Shown piece after piece: positions 23,807-35,417 of a stretch of 64,000 bases of DNA. The translations under genes were made by a program, and so were the position numbers. Every line of letters begins with the position of its first letter. Positions within the stretch are counted from its first letter, which is position 1. The stretch is taken from positions 360,215-424,214 of the forward strand of contig FJOG01000028.1 of assembly GCA_900073065.1 (NCBI GenBank). Reading direction: 5' to 3'. This DNA comes from Phialocephala subalpina (Eukaryota > Ascomycota > Leotiomycetes > Helotiales > Mollisiaceae). The notes under the pieces were generated by a model. It did not search any database. It saw only the letters and a program-made list of their open reading frames with translations, and had not been told where the DNA came from.

Positions 23807-26800
23807 ATGAGGTGGAATCAGTTGTTAGGGCTGGCATCGTTGCCAGCCCTTGTCCATTCTTTTGCTCCTACAGACTCAATCCAAGATGTGGTAAGTATTT
23901 GAGAGAAGTTTATACAACAGAAGGATGCTAATACCAGTATAGGATCCCGCACAATCTGGATATTCACCCAATCACAATATCGACCCGGCCATCGTCAATT
24001 CCACCCAATTTGGGCAGTTGTGGAAGAACACTTATAATGCTAATGAAGTCTTTTACGCCAAGCAGTTGGTGTATACACCAACTGGTGCTACGAATGAGCA
24101 GGTCATTGCGGTTTCTAATCAGAACATCGTCAGAATACTCGATGGTGCTACCGGAGCCCTGATCATCAGTCGGACACTGGACCCTCCCTTCCAGTCAGTT
24201 GACAGTGCTTGTGGAGATATTCCAAATACGGTAGGCATCACGGGTACTCCGATCATTGACCCCGCTACCGACATCATGTACTTCTTCTCAAAGGGATACA
24301 AGAATGGTTAGTGACCAAAGGAACCTTGTGAGAGCTGCACTAACTAGATATTCAGGCGCTGTTGGACCTCTTGGAACTTTGGTTGGTAAATATCTTTCCA
24401 TCAATGCTTCATGAGGAATGCTAAAGATCACAGGTCAATACAAATTCTATGCTGTGCATTTGCCTTCACTGGCTGATGTCACTGGTTTCCCCGTCGTCAT
24501 CGATGGCAACGCTGCTGTGAACGACCCCACTCGGTAAGCATAATATCTCTTGGCGTCTGAGACTTTCAGATTTCCCGCACTTACAAGGCTCTTTAGATAC
24601 TTCCTTGGAGGAACCTCTCTCCAAAGACCTGCTTTAACGACTGTCGGCAACGTCATCGTTGGTGGATTTGGTGGTCACTGCGACAACTTCAACCACACTG
24701 GCATGCTGGTGTCCGTTACGAAGACAACCGGTGCCACCCAAGTCTATGCAATGGAAACTCCCCCTGGTGAGTAACCCGTCAGAGTAAATTCTCGAAAGCC
24801 AAGAACTGACGATAACCAGGTGCTCCATCCCCTCAACCATTAGTCTACACAACACAAACAGACGGCAAAGCCGGTATCTGGCAGACTGGAATGGGAATGC
24901 CAACTGTGGGCAACCAGATCTACTTTGTCACCGGAAATGGTGAGGGAGCCGCAAACGGAGCTGTCCCGGCGAGTGGACGCCTGCCCTTGTCTACACTCGA
25001 TCAGGTCGTGGCCAACTTTAATGTCGATCCCAACTCGGGTGCTTTATCTCAGACTGATTATTTCGAGCCATATGGGTACTTCAGTCTTAATGGAGGCGAT
25101 AGAGATTTCGGTTCGTCTGGCTCAGCAATGCTAGATCCCACCACGTTCTCGGGAACTGGCGTGGATCGCATCATCGTTGCAGGCGGCAAATCTGGCAAAA
25201 TCTATATCCTGAATGCGGACAATCTTGGTGGGTTTGCGCAGGGACCTGGCGGCTCCGACAATGTGATCCAGACCATTCCAAATGCAAACCCGTTCTTCAG
25301 TGGTATTGGGTCATATCCTCTTGATGGCGGATACATCTACTTCTCGCCCACCGCGAGCTACCTGTATGCCTACAAGTTTGGCAAAGACAGTTCCGGACGT
25401 CCTCTCTTCACCTTGGCAGGTCAGTCGGCAGCTACTTCAGCAGGTGTTGGCGTCCCTACAATCACTTCATTCAATGGTCAGGCGGGCTCAGGCATTGTTT
25501 GATTCTGCGATCAAAACAAAGGCCTTTTGGCTTTCCGTGCCGTCCCAGTCGGCGGTACGTTGGTGCAATTCACGACCATTCCAGCACTTGGAGGGTTGAC
25601 CAAATATACCCGACCGGCTTTCGGAAACGGACGTGTGTACGTGAGCGGTCAAGCATCTATTTATGGCCTTGGTGTTGTCTCGACGGCTGCGCCGATCACT
25701 TGTGCCGGTCCGGTAAGCTTCGGACCTGTCACCGACGGCCAAAGTTCGACGCTTCAGGTCACTTGCACGGCAAAGACTGCTGTCACTCTCAAGTACTGCA
25801 CCACTACACTCTCATCTTTCGTCTGCCAAAACTCGTCATTGCCCGCCACTGTCGCTTCTGGAGCATCCTTCACGTTCCCCGTGGCCTTTAGCCCAAACCA
25901 ACCTACTGCCAAGCCAGGTCTCGTTAGTTCTCTACTCGAGCTGAGCTATGTATCGGGTTCAACAACAACCGCTGTAGCGGTTCAACTGTCTGCCACTCTT
26001 GGAGTCGCCGCAGGAAATCTTGTTGTCAGTGCGCCACAGATTGACTTCGGAGGCATTGTCCTTGGAAGCTCGACGACATCTGTCACAAAAACACTGACTC
26101 TTAAAAATACTGGTGCCAGTTCCTTGAGCTTCACTGGATTTGCCTACCAGGACACCTACGTCAGTGGAATGCCTTCCAGTTCAATCTCCGTTCAATCAAC
26201 CACAACTGTGGGAAATGGTTTTACAGCGTCTGGCTTTCCAGCTGTCGGATCATCGCTCGCGGCTGGCGCGTCGATCAGCATCCCGGTGACCTTCACAGCC
26301 AACACTGTGGGATCTTGGGGATCGCTTCTCACTCTCACTACCAACTCTGGCGCTGCAGATATACTTTTCACAGGCTCTGCCGGAAATCCTCCCATTGCTG
26401 CGTTGTCAATCTCTGATGGCAATGGCGGCTGGTTGAGTGGTCTCTCCATGGCGTTCGGGACCGTTTTGAGCGGAATAACCGTGCAGAGACAAATCCGGCT
26501 CTGCAACACTGGAGCTTCTGCCCTCACGATTACTCAGAGTACACCACCAACAGGAGCGATCCTGACTGCGCTTGATCCTGTTATCGATCTTCGTCAAGGT
26601 TCAACGATTAATGTCAGCGCGTGCTCATATGGCACTGTCGAACTCATCTCTCCGCCTTTGCAGCCCAATCACCCGAGCATGCCACTCTCAGCTTCATGGT
26701 TGATCAATACCAATGGTTGGACTGTCGGACTTCAGACCGTCTCAATCATGGCTACTATCGTCAGCAGAGAAGTTGGTCCACAGACAGCGGGAACAGGTAC

Positions 26801-29800
26801 ATACCAGTACCTTGGATGCTACCAGGATTCCGTTGCACGTAACTTGGCTGTCGAGACCGTTATTGCGAACAGCTCTATTGAAGCATGCATGGCCTACTGC
26901 GGCTCTTTCACTCCACCGTATGGCTTTGCTGGCACTGAGTACCATACTCAATGTTGGTGTGGAAACAAGATCGCGCAGCCCAGCTCGTTAAGTCCTGAGA
27001 AAGATTGCAGCTTTGCCTGTGTCGGAGGCACTAGCGAAGCGTGTGGAGGAAGCTCTGGGAATCTTGGATACATTTATGTGTTCTATGATACGAACATTAT
27101 CAATCCTGCCACCGTTTCCATTGCGTCTACGGTTTCGTCGACCACGTTCATCTCGTCCAGTACCAGTCTTCCAGTCTCGACATCATCGAAATTCAGTCTT
27201 TCTTCTAGCTCGCAGCTATCTTCGTCATCCTCGGTCGTGTCAACTTCCTCCAAGACTTCTAGTAGCTTGATAACCAGCTCATCGGTTCAAAGTTCCTCTA
27301 CAATGGGGACATCCTCCACATCGCTACTTAGCTCATCCAGCTCCAAGATCACATCTTCTTTAGTCACAAGCTCCTCCAGCGTACTGTCGACTGTAGTATC
27401 GTCTTCCTCCGTCTTCTCACCGTCACCCGTACCGTCATCCTCGTCCTCGGTACTCAAATCGTCAAGCTCCAAGGTGTCTTCGTCGTCATTTTTGAGCTCC
27501 TCGAGCGTATTCTCAACCGGGGTATCATCTTCTTCCAGCCTGACGCCATCTGCGAGTTCGAGCTCCTCAAAGATCTCCTCATCTTCGGTTTCCGCGTCCC
27601 CGAGCACTTCTTCAACAATTGCGATTAGCAGTTCTCTTGCCAGTTCTGTTTTGAGTAGCTCAAGCACCCTGCCAAGTGTACTGTCGAGCAGCAGTATCCT
27701 CAGCAGTTCGAGCAGTTCATCAAGCGTTGTATCAAGCAGCAGTCTTTTAAGCAGCTCTTCGGCGGTTCTGATTTCCAGCACAATTGGGTCTTCCTCGGTC
27801 CCCTCCACCTATGCGCAAACCAGTAGCTCACCCTCAGCTGTGTTGTCGTCTTCAGTATCTTCCTCCGCGTCTGGACTGAGCTCCCCAAGCTCCCAGCTCC
27901 TTTCCTCTTCAACATTAAGCTCCTCGAGCGTGTTCCCCGCTACCTCCAGCTCATCATCCGCATCAGCATCTCCGACTCTTGGTATCAAATCAGCAGTTGG
28001 AGCCTACAACTTTGTAGGATGCTACACAGAAGGAACGAATGTGCGAGCCCTGACCGATGCTGTATATTACGACTATGCCGGGATGACTCTTGAGGCTTGT
28101 GCTAGCGATTGCTGGATTCACCTACTTTGGAGTTGAGTACGGTGGAGAATGTAAGCAACCTCGCTTCCTTTACAGATGAATACTAATGTCTCAGGTTGGT
28201 GTGGTAATACTTTGGATGTCACATCCACTTTGGCACCCCCAACCGATTGCTGGTTCACCTGCCCAGGAAACGCTCTCGAATACTGCGGTGCTGGAAACAG
28301 ATTGGAACTATACACTTTGTCCTTGACAAGTAGTTCAAGCTCCTTGCTCTCGTCCACCTCCTCCAGCATTCCAGTGCCGTCAATTGTGTCTCAGTCAGCC
28401 ACATCTAGCATCGTAACCTCATCCCTTCTATCTAGCTCGACCCTTGGCTCAGCTTTCCCATCGAGTACAAGTTCTTCGGTCCTCTCGAGTTCTTCTGTAC
28501 TATCAAGCTCCTCTGTACTCTCAAGTTCCAATATGATCGTTACCACACCTTCGAGCTTCAGCTCCAGCGTTTCTTCAACCATGACTTTGTCGTCAGTCGC
28601 TCCCACCTTGACCTTCAACCTTCTCGAACCTGCATCAATTAGCACATTCAACTACATCGGTTGTTTCTCGGATTTGGTCGGTAACGCTCGAACGCTGCCC
28701 GTGAATATCCTTGTTAATCCCGCAATGACTCTCGAGATGTGCGCAGCAAATTGTGCTGGATTTGACTACTTTGGTACCGAGTATGGCGTCGAATGTTACT
28801 GTGGCTATACCTTGTTACCAACTCTCCGCGCACCAGAATCAGACTGCAACTCTGCATGCGGCGGCAACTCATCTGAGATTTGCGGAACAGGTAAGTCTAT
28901 TTCACTCTTGGCTTACAATTCTCGACTAACCTGCATCAGGTGCTCGTCTCTCTACGTACCAGAATACGCTCGTCTATGCTCCACCAGCAGCACCAGTTCA
29001 TGTTCAATTCGCACCCGTGGGCTTCCAGTGGCTTTCCTGCTATACCGAAGGTTCCGCTTCCCGTGCTCTGACTGGGCCAAGTTTTGCGAGCAATGGAATG
29101 ACGGTTGAGGCATGCACGACTTTCTGTGCTGGCTACGCTTATGCGGGCGTGGAGTATGCTCGTGAGTGTTATTGTGGAAATTCATTCTCTACTGGAGCGT
29201 AAGCATGATCATGCTCTGATTTACAGATTCAAGCTGACCTCTCAGTGTCCCGGCCCCAGTGACAGATTGCAGCATGCTTTGCGCCGGCAACTCGACGGAA
29301 TATTGTGGAGGAGGCAACAGGTGAGAAGACTATCCTTTAATCATCAAACAAAGTACTGACAAGTAGTTACCAGGCTCGACATGTACCAATTCAACCCAGC
29401 TTTGGCTTCGACTGCAAGCTCGGTACCTACCTCCTCAGCAAGCTTCGTTATAGCTGGATTGGGTTCGTCCGCAGCAGCGTCATCCTCATCAATCCCATCG
29501 TCTTTTCTCTCTTCTTCAGTCCCCACGACCCTCGCCACGGTTTCTAAACCTCCAACCACAGGTCCTTCCACAAACCACGCAACCATAACCACCGCTGGCC
29601 AGGGCCCAACCACCACCCCGTTCCTCTCAAGTACTACCCACGCAGTCGTGCTTCCCTCCGCACCTCCCGGATTCCCAGGATCCTACACCCACCTAGGCTG
29701 TTTCCAGGACCTCTCCAAAAAGCACGCTCTCCCCCTCCTCTTCACCAACAGTTCCGTCACTCCCGAACTCTGCGAAGCATACGTCCTCTCCCTCGCTTCC

Positions 29801-30052
29801 AAACCTACTCCAACAATCCTCCCTTACTTCGCAGTAGAGTACCATAATGAATGTTATGGTGGAACGACGTTAGCGTATGCGGGGACATCCGCGACGAGTT
29901 TGTATGGTAAACATGCTTGTACGGATGTTTGTAGTGGGAGTATTGGGGCGAAGAGTACCGGGACGGCGATGTGTGGGGGGAGGAAACAGTTTAATTTGTA
30001 TGCTAGTGGGGTTGGGGTGGGATTTCAGGCGCAGGCTACGGTTAGTGTTTGA
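23807..30052 (+). pseudogene. Giant secreted PQQ-like propeller / Ig-like / five-WSC protein with two lesions
   Basis: Ten exons: 23807-23890, 23943-24306, 24356-24385, 24434-24533, 24597-24766, 24820-28150, 28195-28890, 28940-29198, 29246-29320 and 29374-30052, about 1,930 codons. Order: signal peptide (MRWNQLLGLASLPALVHSFA); PQQ-like beta-propeller with repeats such as VRILDGATGALIISR and KSGKIYILNADNLGGF; Ig-like (ASH-type) repeats; WSC1 near 26800-27090; a ~300-residue Ser-rich linker; WSC2 (28008-28320), WSC3 (28647-28890), WSC4 (29020-29390) and a divergent WSC5 (29680-30020). No C-terminal membrane or GPI segment. WSC modules bind glycans, so a wall-associated or secreted oxidoreductase-like role is inferred. 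Two breaks: an in-frame TGA at 25500-25502, where a Trp codon fits, and a frameshift at about 28110 inside WSC2. Splice sites and frames are otherwise intact, so sequencing error or a very recent pseudogene are both possible. Confidence 0.82.
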
Positions 30053-30751
30053 TTTGTCTTTATTCATGGCTCGTGATTGAAAGAGGAAGTGGCCATCTGG
30101 GGACAAGGTAGGGAGGCGGGGTAGGAGTTGGGGTTAGAAGTTGTTTGTACTTTGATTGAACTGCACGTCAGGATTGAGTGATGAGTAGTGGTCGTAGATG
30201 TTGTACAAATTGAATAGGGTACTTCGATTGTCCCAATCTTCATTCGATTTCGTGAGCTGTCGGAGTGTGCCAGAATTGATGGGACATCGAGTCCTTTCTT
30301 GATATCCTTCTTGACCACAATACAAATAGTCATGCCTCCTTCTTTTGGGTTCTCCCGATTCCTGTATTTGAAATTTGGTTTGAAATTGTCAAGTTCGTGC
30401 TGCCCCTCGTGATCGGGAAGGGAGAGAAAAGGGGCTGCCCAATTCGGTCTAGCGCTATGGAGCTGCCGCAAGCTGAACATCCCGCCTTCAAGGCACTGCC
30501 ACAAGGCTTTCTTCAATTTCCCCAGTACGCGGAAATGCATTGAATCCTGGCTTTGAACCCATCCCATAGGTTCGGGTGTAGACGAGCTGAAGATGAGTTT
30601 CAAGCTTAATTGTTGAGCTGCAGGCACCAGCAAGACCCCGCCATTCGACGTCGACGTTCCACGAGATTTTGGCATCTTCCAACTTCAACCACTTGCTCTA
30701 CCCCCAGAAAGAAATCAAGAAGGTCCATCACACATCCCCAAAGCCTCAACC
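30053..30751. other. Intergenic: promoter side of the NLR-like gene
   Basis: 3' flank of the WSC gene and upstream region of the NLR-like gene. Minus-strand open frames here (30064-30675) show no family features. No repeats noted. Confidence 0.5.
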
Positions 30752-33154
30752 ATGGACCCTCTCAGCGCCATAGGCCTCGCCTCAGCGATCGTGCAATTCG
30801 TCCAATTCGGCCTCACCGTCGCTGGCCGCCTCCAAGAATTCTCCTCCTCCTCCCCCTCCGACGTCCCACAATCCCTCCGCTCCATCTCAACCCAACTCCC
30901 CCTCCTCTTCAATGCCCTCTCCCGAATTAAATCCTCAACTTCTATCGAAACCCTCGATTTCGACACCAAATGCATCCTCAAAGGCATGGTTTCGGGATGC
31001 TACGAACAAGTAAAATCCATCGAGAAAATGGTGATTGAAATCACGCCTAAGGAAGGAGAGACTTTGAAACAGAGGATCAAGAAGGTCTTCACGAGTTTGA
31101 AGTATGATGAGAGGGTTTGGGAAGTGGAGAGGAATTTACAGACTTATGTTCAGGTGCTGATTTTGCATCATGTGATTGATGAGAAGGATGTCCCGGAGAA
31201 GTTTGGAGAAGAGGCTTTCTTTGACGTTAGGGAGAAGAGGGCTGACGGATTTGTAGAGAGGAAGAAAGAAATGGTGGGGTTGGAGGAGGGGTTGAGGGAT
31301 GTGGTTTGGGGGAAAACGAAGAATCCTGTGATTTTGATGGTGGCGGGGGAGAAGGGAACGGGAAAGACCCAGCTTGTGTTGGACTTTGTGCATCAGACTC
31401 ATGGGTTGAGCCAGTTTCGGACGGTATTCTGGATTGATGCTTCGTCGTTGGAGAATCTGAGTCTTGGGTTCGAGAGCATGTACGCAACGATCAAACGCTC
31501 TACAGATGGATCTCGGGCTGAGAAAATTCGATTCGTGAAGGAGTTTCTCAATGACCTATGGCATCCATGGCTACTGGTTCTCGACAATTACGAATCCAAG
31601 GCTCTCTACAACGACATTATGGAATTCTTACCTTGTCGTGGATATGGAGGAATCATTTTCATCACGCGGAACGAAGCAGAAAGCGGGCTAGGTAAAGTCC
31701 TTCACATTCCAAAATTCACCACGCAAGAAGATCAAACCAGACTCGATTCTCTCCTTACCCAAGAAGTACAACGCAAAAATGTTGAAGGCATCAAAAACCT
31801 AGTAAGCCAAGGAGCATCCCCGGATGCCCTTATCTGGAACGAATGGCCCTGCCTCCACCGCAGCGCACTTTTCGGTCTCCACGATGCCGTGACATTCCTC
31901 CTTGATTCAGGCGCAAACCCCAACCCACCAGGAGTCAACATCCGAAAACTGTTCTACTGGGCAGCCAGCGGCGGCAGTGTGGCAGTATGCGAGACTCTGT
32001 TAGATCATGAGGACAGGGTAGGAATATACACCAACCAAGCAGACAACCAATCCGCGTTCAACGTTGCGTGCGATGAAGGCCATCTAGAAATCATCAAAAT
32101 GATCATGAAACGAAGAGAAGTGAACCTCAGCGCCAAGAATCGGTATGACGAAACTCCTCTTCAAAGTGTCGCAAGAAAAGGGCATTTCGAGATTGTCAAA
32201 TTCCTCATCGATAAAGGGGCTTTGACCAACGATCACATCCAAGGAAATCAAGCCCTCATCGGAGCTGCTTCCGCAGGACATTTTGAGATCGTGAAATTGC
32301 TTTGCGGTATAGGAAAGGTGGACCCGAATGTCCAAGATAAGCAAGGAATCTCGCCTTTATGCTATGCAGCTAAGTCTCGCGATGAGTCAACATACAAAGA
32401 AAACGGACTCAAGATAGCGAAATTCCTACTCGAGAAAGGGGCAGACGCTACTCTCGTCGGGGAGTATAGCGGACCTTTGAACGAAGCTGCTTTATTCGGG
32501 CATCTTGAGATGGCGAAGTTGCTGTTGGAGCACGGAGCTGATCCGATGAGGGATGTTAATGGATGGTGTCCACTCACAAACGCAATCAAATACAAGTGTC
32601 CCGAAATCATTGACTTACTTCTCAATGCCAATATTGAGGATCAGGAAGCAAGGAAGAAGTGGTTGGAGAAGGGATTGCGATCTACTTGTAGACTTGATGA
32701 TCGAGCGGCCGCGCTGAAGCTGCTGAAGGCTGGCGCAGATGTCGATGCTGTCGAAGAGAGCGGGGTACCGAAAGGCGCGAGTCCATTGTTGATTGCGATT
32801 CTCAACGGGTACACAAAGCTTGGACAATTCTTGATCAGACAAAAAGCACGGCAGGATCTCGCAGATGAGAAAGGAAGAGTGCCGTTATCGGTGGCTGCAG
32901 AATCTGGTTATGAGCTTTTGGTCAGAGATCTGATCAAGGCGGGAGGAGATAAGGATTTGAAGAGTGGAGAGAATGAGGATACGCTGTTGATTCTGGCGAC
33001 TGCGAATGGACATGAGAACGTAGTGAGGGTACTCTTGGAGGCTGGGGCGGATAGAGAGGAATGTAACAAGTTTGGAGATGTGGCTATGGATATTGCTGAA
33101 GAGAAGAAGAACAAAAAAATCATTGCGCTGTTGGAGGACTGGGTGAAGGCTTAG
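30752..33154 (+). CDS. NLR-like protein: SesA-type N-terminus, P-loop NTPase, ankyrin repeats
   Basis: Single-exon gene of 800 residues. Residues 1-130 (MDPLSAIGLASAIVQFVQFG) match the short helical domain found in front of fungal NACHT and P-loop NTPases (SesA type). A P-loop follows with VAGEKGTGKTQ near 200, a Walker-B-like WLLVLDNYE near 273 and GGIIFITRN near 300. From about 345 to the end there are roughly a dozen ankyrin repeats (DETPLQSVARKGHFEIVKFL, LNEAALFGHLEMAKLLLEHG). Fungal NLRs of this layout are linked to allorecognition and non-self sensing; that role is inferred. The nucleotide-binding module is short: after the ITRN motif the protein passes almost directly into ankyrins, with no obvious winged-helix/ARC part. 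No introns or lesions. ATG chosen as the first in frame. Confidence 0.9.
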   Translation: MDPLSAIGLASAIVQFVQFGLTVAGRLQEFSSSSPSDVPQSLRSISTQLPLLFNALSRIKSSTSIETLDFDTKCILKGMVSGCYEQVKSIEKMVIEITPKEGETLKQRIKKVFTSLKYDERVWEVERNLQTYVQVLILHHVIDEKDVPEKFGEEAFFDVREKRADGFVERKKEMVGLEEGLRDVVWGKTKNPVILMVAGEKGTGKTQLVLDFVHQTHGLSQFRTVFWIDASSLENLSLGFESMYATIKRSTDGSRAEKIRFVKEFLNDLWHPWLLVLDNYESKALYNDIMEFLPCRGYGGIIFITRNEAESGLGKVLHIPKFTTQEDQTRLDSLLTQEVQRKNVEGIKNLVSQGASPDALIWNEWPCLHRSALFGLHDAVTFLLDSGANPNPPGVNIRKLFYWAASGGSVAVCETLLDHEDRVGIYTNQADNQSAFNVACDEGHLEIIKMIMKRREVNLSAKNRYDETPLQSVARKGHFEIVKFLIDKGALTNDHIQGNQALIGAASAGHFEIVKLLCGIGKVDPNVQDKQGISPLCYAAKSRDESTYKENGLKIAKFLLEKGADATLVGEYSGPLNEAALFGHLEMAKLLLEHGADPMRDVNGWCPLTNAIKYKCPEIIDLLLNANIEDQEARKKWLEKGLRSTCRLDDRAAALKLLKAGADVDAVEESGVPKGASPLLIAILNGYTKLGQFLIRQKARQDLADEKGRVPLSVAAESGYELLVRDLIKAGGDKDLKSGENEDTLLILATANGHENVVRVLLEAGADREECNKFGDVAMDIAEEKKNKKIIALLEDWVKA

Positions 33155-34350
33155 ATCATCAGGGACGGGAGAGTTTCCGGGAGTGTTTACGGGATCTCCG
33201 AACTCAAACTCCTTCAAGGATTTTCAACGATCGATCCCACAACATCCTGCGCTTCATCGCCTCCATTATTGAATTCTTCTCGTCGGATCCCTTGCAAAGG
33301 CCTCCAATCTCGTACCCTCGCCTGTCAATGATCCAGCTTGAAAGTCGGTGCCTGAACAGAAAGTAGCATTAAGGCAACGTGAAGGAGTTTACAGTACCAC
33401 CTTCTCTGTCTGTGAGCTTCATGGCTGATCAACTGAAGATCACCAGTTCGGTTGGGAGAAGAAGTTTTTCGTACCTGTTCTAATTCGTTTGTGCTGTAAT
33501 AATGTTTCGTGCGCCGCTGCCACCGACATTATGCTTGGAGAGAATAGCTGTCGCTCCGCCACTGTCACAGAACGAATTACTTTTAAGGAGACCACGAGAT
33601 TATGCTTCTCACCCGCGTGCATGCTGGAGAAGATCTGGATGGCGATGTAGTGAAAGGCACCGCGATCCGGCCAATCATCACTTCCATCTAAACATCGATG
33701 GTAGGGCTCCATGCTAGCGTGTCGCTTATGATCCTTCGACTTCCACGCGACAAATTTCGTCCTCATCTGCTTCACCAAAAATATACTCCCCCGTGTTACA
33801 AGAGTGACATAAGGTTTCTTTTGTTTTAATCCTTCGTCTGTTTAGGAAATTTGGTACGATTCCTTTCCTTCTGCACAGCATCTAGAAGTCTAGATGATTG
33901 GTCCACCGGAGCTCATGCAAGGATCTACAGTCATGGGACCCGAAGCTCAGGACAGTTGCAAGCAACGGCGCTGCAGCTCAATCTCAGGCACCAGCAATAA
34001 CTTTACTCTAAATGCCCTTTTTTTCCCCCATGATTTTCACTCTTGTCCGTATTGCTTGCTTGTTTGTTGCACCCGCAATCCTGGCCAACTAACCTGTCTA
34101 ATGTCCTCCGAGCTCCGGTAAGTCCTGAAGATCTGACGATGGAGGGAATCCTCCAGCATTGATCGATGTCCAAAGGTACCAGAAAGAGGCAAACGGATAG
34201 ACATGCGAAAAAACCGCAGCGCCGATGAACCAAGATGTCACGATCATGAACCGGCGTGCTAAGTATAGTTTCGCCTGGTAGCACTTGGACGTTGGGGAAA
34301 AAATAGTATAAGTAGAGCTGGAAAGTAATCCACCATCGCCCGCCGCCAAG
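33155..34350. other. Intergenic, 1.2 kb, no supported gene
   Basis: 3' flank of the NLR-like gene and upstream of the broken secreted-protein gene. TATA-like AGTATAAGTAG at about 34305-34315 may belong to the latter. No other structure noted. Confidence 0.45.
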
Positions 34351-35417
34351 GTGCGCTCATTCACAGCTCTTCCAGCAATCGTGGCACTTCTGCCAGCCAT
34401 CATAACCGCTCTCTCTCTCTCCCCTCGCGCAAACACCCAAGACGTCAACGTCGTGGTTCAGCGCCTCAAATCATCCTCAGGGACCGATTACAGATGCCGC
34501 CACCTCTCAAATAGTCGGCTACTCCTGCTCCAACAAACTCGGCATAGGCTCTTTCTCCGATCTTCCCAACTCCGCAGACGTAGACGAGAACGGCTCCAGC
34601 ACCATCACCATCGGATCCACAACCTACAAGGTTCGCGAAAACCCAGATATCTCTGGAGGCATCACATGCACCAGGGTGTTCAATGCTGTCGAGATGTATA
34701 TGACCTGCTCTGCATCAGTCCCATCCTCTCTGGACTTGAAGCCCGTTACCAAGAGAGAGAATTGCTTCTCAAGCGGCTCTCCCAGTATGGACATGGCTGC
34801 AACTTCGATATTAAACAGTGTTGGCGCACCTCCAGCGGGGAACGTTACAACGGTCCGCAGAAGCACTTGAGGAGAGACAAGCTCCATACGGGCAGTGAAG
34901 TTCCGAAACTCAGATTATTGGGGACGGAAACCCACATCAAAACTACCTTCTCAAGCAATTAAGCGTAAGTCCTTTCCCTCTCCTGATACGAAGACAATTC
35001 CAGTACTAACAGATACCCACAGGAAAACATCGACTGCGCCACCGCCCCCTCCTGCTCAGTCTGCCAGAAAGAAAGCATGTCCTACACCATCGGCTGGTCC
35101 TCTTCCGCAACAGCCGACGAATGGCTCACATGCGGTTTCGATGTCAGCGTTTCTTGGACGACGGGCAACACGTACTCTTGTACGGGCAACTCGGGAGATA
35201 CAGTGTGTGTTTGGTATAATACTGCTCATACCGCTTACACGGTTCAGAATGGGGCGTATAATGATTGTACTAGATTCAGTCCTTTGGGTGGAACTTTGGT
35301 CATGTATAGCCCTAACTCGAATAATGTCGGAGGAGGTGTTATTGTGTTATTGGGACGTGTAGGTCTCAGGGGAGTGAGTATTGGAATTATGATGGCCCTG
35401 CTGGTGGTCCTCAGTAA
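34351..35417 (+). pseudogene. Broken gene for a secreted cysteine-rich protein
   Basis: The remnant starts with a signal-peptide-like stretch (RSFTALPAIVALLPAIITAL) led by GTG, not ATG. It changes frame somewhere in 34403-34495 and continues as SQIVGYSCSNKLGIGSFSDL and TYKVRENPDISGGITCTRVF, shifts again near 34850, then meets TGA at 34896-34898 where a Trp codon fits. A normal 58-bp intron (34965-35022, GTAAGT..CAG) is kept. The next exon reads ENIDCATAPSCSVC, SYTIGWSSSATADEW and SWTTGNTYSCTG, shifts once more near 35335, then reads YCVIGTCRSQGSEYW and ends GPAGGPQ with TAA at 35415-35417. The cysteine pattern and GDGNPHQNYLL-type motif recall a family of ascomycete secreted proteins of unknown function (from memory, unchecked). 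At least three frameshifts plus one nonsense codon: a pseudogene. Confidence 0.75.

Noticed and set aside
27287..27808. Glu/Leu-rich 173-codon minus frame
   Set aside because: Mirror of the Ser-codon-rich linker of the WSC protein; composition is an artefact.
34351..34962. A single 203-codon open frame as an intact gene
   Set aside because: It begins with GTG and after about 47 codons reads in the wrong frame relative to the motif-bearing frame, so it is part of a pseudogene.
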